Part shown: positions 54,814 to 63,138 of the stretch, one piece after another | How the letters are laid out: the number at the start of each line of letters is the position of its first letter | Position numbering within the stretch: the first letter of the stretch is position 1 | Assembly: GCA_037953625.1 (NCBI GenBank) | Contig: CM075649.1 | Coordinates: 75,733,290-75,797,289, forward strand | DNA: 64,000 nt | DNA from: Crotalaria pallida | Taxonomy: Eukaryota > Streptophyta > Magnoliopsida > Fabales > Fabaceae | Reading direction: 5' to 3' | Position numbers and translations under genes: made by a program | Notes under the pieces: generated by a model | Told to the model about the DNA's origin: nothing | The model's input: only the letters and a program-made list of their open reading frames with translations | Database searches by the model: none

Positions 54814-56074
54814 TTGGCTTATTTGCACTTTTGATTCTTTATCTTATTTTCAATATTCATTTGGGTCCTTTTTTTTATTTCATTTATTTTGGTAATTTTT
54901 TACTTTTACGATTAAGTTTGCTCTCTTTTATCAACATCACCAAATTTTGGGATTTTATTATCAGTTTCTGCATTCTTTTCAACAAAGTTTTGATTTTTTT
55001 GATTGAATATGTTATGGAGATCTTGTTTTTGTCTTTAACAATATAAATTCATAAAAAATATTGCAAATTATATACCCAAAATGAATCTTTTAAATAAAAA
55101 TATAGGATCAAATTGAAACTTTAAAAAAATATAAAGTATCAAATTGAAACTTTTAAGAAAAAATAAAGGACTAAATTGAGTCGTTTATTTATTAAATGAT
55201 TAAATTAATAAAAATAAAGCTTAATTTCACTTTTGATCCTCCAATTTGAAAAAAATTGACGAATTTAGTCCTTAATTTTGTGGCCAATTTCATCTTTCCA
55301 TCCAAATGCCGACTGACGGCACAAGCGTGGTTAACGCCAAAGCACATGTTAGCCACTCATTGGTCCTCGCCAAAATCAACTATTGATCTTCTCATAAAAT
55401 GATGGTTGTATCCTCCAATTCGTATATAACACTTTATCAAAACTTCAAATTAATTCCAAATTTGACATCTAAAGCGCAAAATGAATGTATATAAAACAAT
55501 GACAATAGAAAAAAGAGTTAAGTACAATTAAAATTTTCGTGAAAATTGTCGAACCAAAATCGATGTTGGAAGAATGATTGGATAGAGTTTTTAATTATTT
55601 TAAATATTTTTTATATTTATAACTTTTTAAAAATATTTTTAATTAGATTAATTAAATTAATTTTCAGCGAGGACCAATGAGAGGCTGATAAGAGTCTAAA
55701 CGTTAGTCACGTCTATGCCATTAGGGAACATTTGTATGAAAGGACGAAATTGATCATGAATTGAAAATTGGGGGACTAAATTCACCAAATTGACCAAAAG
55801 TAATAGAAGGGGGACTAAATTCACAAAATTAATCAAATTGGAGGATGAAAAGTGCAAAGAAGCCTTATTTTTATTAAATTTTATTTTTTTTAATTAAAAT
55901 GCTAACACATGTCTTAGCATTAGCCACCTCAGCACCGTTACCTTTGATTTTAATGGATGGACGAAATTGGCCACAAATTGAAAATTGAGGGACTGGATTC
56001 GTCAAATTAAAAGAAATGGGACTAAATTCGCCAAATTGTTAAAATTGGGGGACTAAAAGTGCAATTAAGCCAAA
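54814..56074. mobile_element. Fold-back MITE, possibly two nested copies
   Basis: Ends TTGGCTTATTTGCACTTTTG and, inverted, TTGGCTTAATTGCACTTTTA. An inner pair of inverted arms at about 55213-55395 and 55650-55875 (AAGCTTAATTTCACTTTTGA; GGACTAAATTCACCAAATTG) suggests a second copy inside. The phrase 'GGGGACTAAATTCGCC' repeats. Non-coding. The TSD is ambiguous in the A/T-rich flanks. Confidence 0.55.
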
Positions 56075-56491
56075 AAATAAATGACAATAATAAATAAAAA
56101 AAATGATAAATTATCCAAAGTGAATCTTCAAAATAAGATAAAGGATCAGAAGTATATTCAAACCAAGTTCATTTAATACATGTTACTCATTAATTGAAAT
56201 GTATAGACACATATATTATCCTTTTATAAAAAGACGGATATTTGAGGCACCACGTTTATCATTGAGGTTTTCCTTGCACCAGAACGATTGTAGGTAAATA
56301 ATCATTATCAATAACCAAAATTACAATTTAAAATTAAATAGATTATTCAAATTTTTCAAATCATTATCCCAACCAAGGTTTCAACTCCATGTGAAATCAT
56401 TAGCCTCAACAAAAATTTTAAAATTTGAAATATTATCTTAAATTTAAATTTTTTTCCACCTTCTATTTTCCAGGTTTGAGAACTTGTACCC

Positions 56492-57326
56492 AGATCTAGT
56501 ACTCATCAAGTCATTGGAACAAAATGGATTTTTAGAAATAAATTTGATGAGTCTGGTATAATTTTTCAAAACAAAGCTAGGTTGGTTGAAAAAGGCTACA
56601 ACCAAGATGAGGGGATAGATTTTGAGGAAACATTTGCCCCTGTAGCTAGGTTGGAAACTATTAGGATGTTATTAGCTTTTGCATGCACCTTAGACTTTAA
56701 ATTGTACCAAATAGATGTAAAGAGTGTATTTCTTAATGATTTTATAAATGAAGAAGTCTATGTTGGTCAACCTCCTGGTTTTGAAAGTTTTGAACATCCT
56801 GATTACGTTTTTAAATTGAAAAAGTCTCTTTATGGACTCGAACAAGCTTCTAGAGCATGGTATGAACACCTAAGCAAGTTTTTATTTGAAAAAGATTTTG
56901 AAACAGGAAAAGTTGACACAACTCTTTTTATTAAAAGGAAAGGAAATGAGTAGAAGATATTATTTTTGGCGCTACGAATGAATGCCTTTGCAAGGAATTT
57001 TCGAGTATAATGTAAAAAGAGTTCGAGATGTCGATGATGGGAAAGCTCAACTTCTTACTAGGGCTTCAAATCAAACATACCGACAATGGCATATTTGTAA
57101 GTCAAACAAAATACTACAAAGAGTTATTGGAAAGATTCGGCATGGACAAGACCAAAGCAATTGCAACACCAACGGGCACATCAAGTTATATTGATAGGGA
57201 TGAAGAAGGTAAACCTATTGAGCTTACACGATATCGAGGTATGATCAGTTCCCTTGTCTATTTTATGGCAAGTAGGCCAGATATTATGTTTAGTGTATGT
57301 TTGTGTGCACAATACATTTTTAGTCT
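56492..57326 (+). pseudogene. Copia (SIRE-like) reverse transcriptase remnant
   Basis: One frame reads TKWIFRNKFDESG, ARLVEKGYNQDEGIDFEETF, APVARLETIRMLLAFA, YQIDVKSVFLND and LKKSLYGLEQASRAWYE (RVT_2). The region around the YVDD motif is disrupted (56953-57027). A second frame then gives MGKLNFLLGLQI, YYKELLERFGM and YRGMISSLVYFMASRPDIMF. Gag, integrase and LTRs are not present. Not functional. Confidence 0.85.
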
Positions 57327-57411
57327 CAAAATACATGCAAAACTATTAAAAGAAAAATCAAAACTTGGGTCTTGGAGGATGTTACAGTTTTTCTTTAATT
57401 TGGGTCCCTAT

Positions 57412-58393
57412 TGTAACATCCCTGATTTTAATCCCCAGCTTAATCGGAATAAGCCTAAGTTAGGAGCAATGAGAGAATAAATAGTAAAACATGTATAGGA
57501 ATTACGAGGAATGTCTTAGAGTTAGAAACCATCAATATATGAAAATTAAGTAGGGGATCGATTACATTTGGGAGGTAATCGATTACTACCATTCTGTGAG
57601 AAGCCCTAATTTTGAATTCAAGAAAGTAATCGATTACTTTGGGGAAAGTAATCGATTACCAGGCTTCTGCGAGGAATTAAATAGTTGATGAAATGAGGGA
57701 GTAATCGATTACTTTCTGGGGTAATCGATTACCAACACATGTTTCATGAAAAAAATAAGAGTCTTGGGGACCACTCAATTGTGGCTTCCCCAAGAAGCCA
57801 CTCATTATTGGCCACCCATTCCTTTTCTTCTTGCCAAAGAAAAGGAAACATCATACCAACAACAAAAACACAACCACAAAATAACAACAACAACAACAAC
57901 AACAACATATCCTCATCTTCATATCATCATCTTCTCCATTTTCTTCCAAGAACCAAAGCATCATCATCTTCATTCTCATCTCAAACCCTAAAATCAACAA
58001 CACCAATCATCATCAACCATTATTATCATCAAGAAAACAACCAAGAACACCCCAATACTCCCTCATAATTCGACCCCCTCTCTCCCATCTCGATTGAATT
58101 TCCACCTCTATAACTATGGAGAATCACACATATACATGCCTCCCTCCTAAGAACTAAGATCAACCATCACCAAGATCAAGTATCATTCTCGCCCCACCAA
58201 ACACTCACACACATCATCATCTCCACCCATTCCTTGGTAACTTTGTGAAGTTCAAGCCTTGAAGGGAAGCTAGGGCAAGAGGAAAACTTAGGGTTTTGAG
58301 GTTCTACATCCCTATTCCATTCAAGGTAAGAAGGTGGTGTTACCTTGGTTTAGGGTGTAGTTTCTCTTTTGTTATAGTGATGACTAGGGGTAG
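57412..58393 (+). repeat. 5' part of a TGTAACA-type LTR, interrupted
   Basis: It begins TGTAACATCCCTGATT at 57412 (5' flank CCTAT), carries GTAATCGATTAC word pairs, an A/C-rich leader with (AAC)n at 57880-57905, and a donor-like CAAG|GTAAGAAGG at about 58325. It is cut at 58394 by another LTR start; the rest is not in view. Confidence 0.65.
57557..57729. repeat. Three pairs of GTAATCGATTAC words
   Basis: ATCGAT cores at 57557/57578, 57629/57651 and 57704/57724: 21, 22 and 20 bp apart; pairs repeat at 72 and 75 bp. Confidence 0.9.
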
Positions 58394-59246
58394 TGTAACA
58401 CCCATTTTTTTTATAGTAACATTAAAATTTACTATTCATAATACAAGTTTACAAATGGTTTGGGCATTCCAATTATAATATAAGAAAATACAAATATAGA
58501 GTTCCCTTCTTCCCAGTCTTCCGCTGCGACACTCTGATCTTGAGCTCCTTAGCATTCACCTAAAATGATAACCACTAAGGGTGAGACCTTTTCACAACAC
58601 ATTGAATTAGAAGATAGTACATAGCTCATAACAAGAATTCAAGGATAATAATTAAATTAGATCACGGACCAACAATTTAACCATATTCATATTACATTAT
58701 CTTTCATACATCCCCCTTACATAATTCCATAATATTCACATTAATAACAACAACTTCTTCTTATCAAATATCAACTATTTCTGCATACAATTACTACTTC
58801 AATCCATACATACACCTTTTCATCTCTATCAACACTTAACTTTTCGTTCTCTTTTACATTCATTAAGATTTCCTTTTTATGATTTGTAAAGATATAATGT
58901 GGATCCATTGCTGCGTACAGTCTCCTAAGGACAACGACTTACAGCTGCACACAATGTGTGGCTTACGCGATCTATGCGTACAGTCTCCTAAGGACAACGA
59001 CTTACAAGACCTGGATTTCCACAAATAGAATGTGCGTCCATCATTGCGTACAGTCTCCTAAGGACAACGACTGACAACTGCACACAATGTGCGACTTACA
59101 CGATCTATGCGTACAGTCTCCTAAGGACAACGTCTTCCAAGATCTGGAATCGCACAATCCAATTATACCTTTATTGATGTATGGTGAGTGTGTGTCCATA
59201 ACTGCGTACAGTCTCCTAAGGACAACGACTTACAAGACCTAGATTT
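58394..59246 (-). repeat. Fragment of another TGTAACA-type LTR with tandem repeats
   Basis: TGTAACACCCA at 58394 (5' flank GGTAG) opens a segment with ACTAAGGGTGAGACC-like sequence and five copies of GCGTACAGTCTCCTAAGGAC followed by AACGACTTAC (about 58913, 58976, 59045, 59109, 59203). By analogy with the other LTRs, repeats near this end mean a minus-strand element. It is interrupted at 59247. Confidence 0.55.
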
Positions 59247-59510
59247 TGTAACATCCCAAATTTTAAACCCGAAGATAAATAAATAAATAATAATTAGAAT
59301 AATTAAAAATGAAAATAACAAACCAAAAATAGGTATCCCAAATGAGAATTCTAGCATTAGAAGAAAATAATAATAATACTAAGCGAATTAGAGAAGAAAG
59401 GAGCGTTAGATCGAAGTTAGTATCGGGCCAGAAAATAGATAATTCGATAATAAACATAATAACAAGGGGAAAAATTAAAATAAAAGATTTAAGACTCCAA
59501 ACACAATTCC

Positions 59511-59577
59511 CACCGTTGGATATGAAGATATGGTTTTTAGGAAGTTGCTCGTCAAATTTGAGCAAGATCCAACGGTG
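59511..59577 (+). promoter_or_regulatory. 67-bp inverted CCAACGG module (copy 3)
   Basis: CACCGTTGGAT (59511-59521) and ATCCAACGGTG (59567-59577) are perfect inverted arms of 11 bp. Inside, TTGCTC and GAGCAA form a second inverted pair around GTCAAATTT. It sits about 260 bp from the LTR start and upstream of the word pairs. Confidence 0.75.
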
Positions 59578-59656
59578 AACGAAGAAGTTATGGAGGTTTG
59601 AAGTTCTAAAGAAAATAGAAGAAAAATAGAAAAATAAAACAGCAGTATCTGCTCAT

Positions 59657-59809
59657 TTCGCTTAAGCGAAATATTTTCGCTTAAGCGAAACAGCTTCAGT
59701 GGCAACATAAATCGAGTTCACTTGAGCGAACAGATTTCGCTTAAGCGAAAATCGTTCGTGACAGTGTTGATGCCAATTCGCTTAAGCGAATGAATTTCGC
59801 TTAAGCGAA
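59657..59809. repeat. Three pairs of TTCGCTTAAGCGAA words on a 60-bp grid
   Basis: Words start at 59657/59676, 59717/59736, 59777/59796: 19 bp within pairs and exactly 60 bp between pairs. The 5-bp gaps (ATATT, CAGAT, TGAAT) and the 27-bp gaps show no more similarity than chance. One word is TTCACTTGAGCGAA. Confidence 0.95.
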
Positions 59810-60474
59810 AATCGTCGGGTTGGCTTTAAATCGAGGGGGAAACCCTCGTCTTCCTCACTCTCTCTTCCCTCTGTTTCTCTCTCCACCGCCGACCCCCTTC
59901 TTCCTCCTTCCTCCACGGCCTTCAACCACCCAGGGCCGCCGCCCTAAGCCACCCCACCGTGGCCACCCTCCTTCTCTCCCTCAACCGGTCTCTCTCCCTC
60001 TCTTGTTCTCTCTCCCTCCTTCCCTCACAAACACCCTCTCTCTCTCCTCCCCACTCACGGCCACCGCCTCCGGCCGCCACCACCAAGGACCCCGCCACCA
60101 TCAAGATCTCTCTCTCTCCCTCTCCTTGTTTCTCTTCCCTTGACTCCGATCTCTCTCTTACCCACAAGCTCTCTCTCTCCCTCTCCACATACACACCACC
60201 ACTGCCCCTCACCACCACAGCCGCCACTCGCGGTGGTGACCACCACCATCACCAAAACACCATAGCCTCTCCCTCATCCACGAGCTTTCTCTCTCTCCTC
60301 ACGGATCTCCCCGGCGCCGTTACCGGTCCGTGATCGTGTTGGGCTCGTGTCGGGAACCTCGGAGCTCGAAGCCTTGCCTCGGTTTAGTCACGGTCGTTCC
60401 CCACTAGCGAGGAGCAACATCGACGCCGTCATCGTCGCCGAGCTAAAATCCAGGTTCTATTTAAAAAGCCCGAG

Positions 60475-62157
60475 GTAAGAGGGTTCGCGTTACCTTTGCT
60501 TAAGAAGTAAATTCTAGGATGCTATAGTGGTAGCTAGGAATAGAGTAATTAAAAGTATGTTAATGAACCTTAGGGTAACCCTCGTGGACGTAAAGAAAGT
60601 AAACGAAATTGTTGATAGAAACCACACCCTAGGGAATAGAACATATGCGCGGAGAATAAAGTTGGGAAAGAATGAGTGTATTTAGAATACTAAAAGAGTT
60701 AATATAGAATGAAAAGGTAGAAAAGTATAAAATAAAACCAAGGAGAATTGTTAGGGAGAGCTAACGAAATGTGAGAGTAAAAGGATATAGGGTAATTGTG
60801 ATAGGCGAGGAGAGAAGGGTTATTAAAATTAAATATAAGGTAAATGAGGAACTAAAATACAAAAAACATAAGGAAGTACGGAGAGGAATTAGTTGAGAGT
60901 TGTCGGGTAATAATGGAGTAGGAATAAAAGACTAAACTAAATACTAAATATAAGTAGGTAATAAGTAAAGAATCTAATGAAAAGATAATAATACAAGAAG
61001 ATGGAGTGTATTAGCGGGAGATAAATAGAGTAGAGTATTCTTCAAGGGAAAATAAGTAAATAAGTAAATAATAGGATAAGAGAAAGAAATCATAGAACCA
61101 AGGAAGAATTTGCAAGCGGGAATTAAAATATAATGACTATATTAAAGCTAAGTAGAGTTAGATGGACATTTGGATAATTAATAGTAGGAAAAGGAAAGAG
61201 AAATACTGAAATAGAGGTAATATGAACAATAGGATGATGAGCCACAGGGTAAAGTTGAATAAAAGCGAGAGTAATTAGTAAAAAGAAAGAGATTAAAATA
61301 GAAGACGAGGGAAAATGTGATAAGTCCTACACGAAAATAAAGAGTAAAAGATTGAGATAAGTATAAAGGAATTACTTAATTTATAATAAGAGAAAAGGAT
61401 AAATAAGTAAAGAAGAAAAGAGAATGGCTGATGGTCTGTTGGACTCAGTCGTAATAAAAGAGAAGAATGAAATCGATGACAGGCGGACGGAAGTCCCTGT
61501 TACCCCAAAAAAAGAGATAAAAGAAAAGAAAGAATTCGATGACAGGCGGACGGAAGTCCCTGTTATCCCAAAAAGGAATAAAAAGGAAAGAATGAATTCG
61601 ATAGCAGGCGGACGGTAGTCCCTGTTATCTGATGGCAGGCGGACGGAAGTCCCTGTTATCACTAAAAGTAATGAAAGAAAAGAATGAATACGATGACAGG
61701 CGGACGGAAGTCCCTGTTATCCTTAAAAGAAATAAAGGAAAGAAATGATTTCGACGGCAGGCGGGCGGTAGCCACTGTCATCACTAAAATAATTAAAAAG
61801 ATGGGTGGCAGGCGGTCGGTAGACCCTGTCACCAGTAAAGAAATAAAGAAATAATAAAGGTAATCGGCTGATGGTCTTTTGGACTCAGTCATAAAGAAAA
61901 AGGAAAAGTAAAAGAAATGAAAAAGGGAAAGGAAGAGAAGAAGAAAAAGAAAAGAAAAGAGAATGTAAAAATGGTATGAGAACCACTAGTTAAATGTATG
62001 TGAGAACAAGTGAAGAACTAAAAGAGATTAATTATATGAATAATTATGAAGAAAGTATATTAGTAATTAAGTAGGCTTAGTTATTTGCTATGTCTTCTTT
62101 TAGAATTTATCTTTTTAAGTTCCGTGTAATGCTACGCTTCTTGATATCATTTTACAG
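60475..62157 (+). other. Putative intron inside the LTR
   Basis: A strong donor (GAG|GTAAGAGGG) ends the leader and a strong acceptor (CATTTTACAG|GTACGGGAGC) precedes the last 390 bp of the LTR. The span contains the hairpin array and purine-rich DNA without ORFs. Similar donors occur in the other large LTRs. Splicing is inferred only. Confidence 0.4.
61426..61890 (+). repeat. Array of nine bulged hairpins with compensatory changes
   Basis: Seven units (from about 61475 to 61833) share the frame: outer stem GATGACAG/CTGTTATC or variants, 2-nt 5' bulge GC, inner stem GGAC/GTCC, loop GGAA or GGTA. Variants are compensated: inner GGTC/GACC and GGGC/GCCA, outer GGTGGCAG/CTGTCACC. Two flanking units (61426-61450 and 61866-61890) have another sequence but the same shape: GGCTGA/TCAGTC, bulge TG, GTC/GAC, loop TGTTG or TTTTG. 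Confidence 0.85.
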
Positions 62158-62552
62158 GTACGGGAGCGGAGCTTACACTGTTGCGGGCCGAATCGGAAAC
62201 CCTCCACCACGTGGAGCGGGGATTGTGCTACCACGAGCGGATTTTTATTTTAAATTATATTGAAAACTGTTATATTTTGTAAATTAAAATATGTGTAGTT
62301 ATATGCCCTGAGATTGGTACTAATCGGGCATTAGGTTTGGAACTGGATTTTAATATGTTGAGTTTATGTTTTTATATAATTCTGGACTGACAGGTTTCAA
62401 GAAGAGAATTTTTGGGAAGTTCAAAAAACAGAGGAAACTCTGCCGGGTTTTCCAAAGGATTTTCATAAGTAAATAAAATCAAAAAGAAATTTTCAAACTC
62501 TGATTTTATTAAAATCCAAAATTAACTAATTAAAGTGAGGACGTTACATTTA

Positions 62553-62564
62553 TGGTATCAGAGC
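62553..62564 (+). other. Primer-binding site, initiator tRNA-Met
   Basis: TGGTATCAGAGC, complementary to the 3' end of plant initiator tRNA-Met, 4 nt after the LTR end. Confidence 0.88.
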
Positions 62565-62730
62565 AGTTTCCCTCTGCCTTGGAGTGTGGAATCACAACTC
62601 CTATGGTTACTCACCAAGCGAGTGACCAAATGTTAGTGTCAAGTCTTAGAATAGGCTAGTAGGTACGCTTAGATTAAAAATTGTTTAGTTAACTGTGGAA
62701 TAACGTAATCCTTTTTCAGAATCTGGTTAC

Positions 62731-62751
62731 CATGCCTCGGAGACGTACTCA
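62731..62751 (+). pseudogene. gag: Start of gag, interrupted
   Basis: ATG at 62731 reads MPRRRTH, a chromovirus-like gag start, and is cut after seven codons by the next element (TG at 62752). Gag continuation is outside the window. Confidence 0.45.
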
Positions 62752-63124
62752 TGAGGAAACCGCAATTGGTGGTTGGAGAGACAAAGGAACCCTAGGAATA
62801 CACCTAGAAGGGGGGGTTGAATAGGTGTACAAGATACCTTGAAAGATTTTCGAACGAAACAAATCGAAACAATCAAAACAAATGATTTTTGCAAATTCTA
62901 CAGCACTTAATCGATTAACCTGCAATTTACTCGAGTAGTACTCGATTAAACTTGAACTTAATCGATTAAATACTGTAGAATTTGCAAAAATCATTTGTTT
63001 TGATTGTTTCGATTTGTTTCGTTCGAAAATCTTTCAAGGTATCTTGTACACCTATTCAACCCCCCCTTCTAGGTGTATTCCTAGGGTTCCTTTGTCTCTC
63101 CAACCACCAATTGCGGTTTCCTCA
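62752..63124 (+). repeat. LTR built as a perfect 152-bp inverted repeat
   Basis: It begins TGAGGAAACCGC and ends GCGGTTTCCTCA. Positions 62752-62903 and 62973-63124 are exact reverse complements over 152 bp (compared base by base); the 69-bp centre holds TTAATCGATTAA and ACTCGAGT words. A Met primer site follows 2 nt after the CA, as for an LTR. The left flank (ACTCA, 62747-62751) would be the TSD; the other end is outside the window. The ORF-like frame across it is an artefact. Confidence 0.7.
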
Positions 63125-63126
63125 AT

Positions 63127-63138
63127 TGGTATCAGAGC
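63127..63138 (+). other. Primer-binding site, initiator tRNA-Met
   Basis: TGGTATCAGAGC, two bases after the palindromic LTR (AT-TGGTATCAGAGC). Confidence 0.85.

Larger units (their letters stand above)
59247..62548 (+). repeat. 5' LTR of a chromovirus-like element, 3.3 kb
   Basis: It begins TGTAACATCCC and ends GAGGACGTTACA, directly followed by an initiator-Met primer site. In order: 67-bp module (59511-59577), TTCGCTTAAGCGAA word pairs (59657-59809), TTTAAAT-like box near 59824, a CT-rich leader (59850-60330) with no convincing protein, a donor GAG|GTAAGAGGG at 60475, the hairpin array (61426-61890) and an acceptor TTTTACAG|G at 62157. The TSD cannot be checked because the 3' end is outside the window. 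Tekay/Del-type membership is inferred from the primer, the length and the TGTAACA ends. Confidence 0.85.

Noticed and set aside
59820..60333. Ser/Leu/Pro-rich ORFs in the leader of the 59247 LTR
   Set aside because: Open in multiple frames because of CT-rich composition; more likely an untranslated leader.
62749..62994. 81-codon minus-strand ORF across the palindromic LTR
   Set aside because: It lies wholly on one arm and the centre of the inverted repeat, with no family similarity; it is a by-product of the fold-back.
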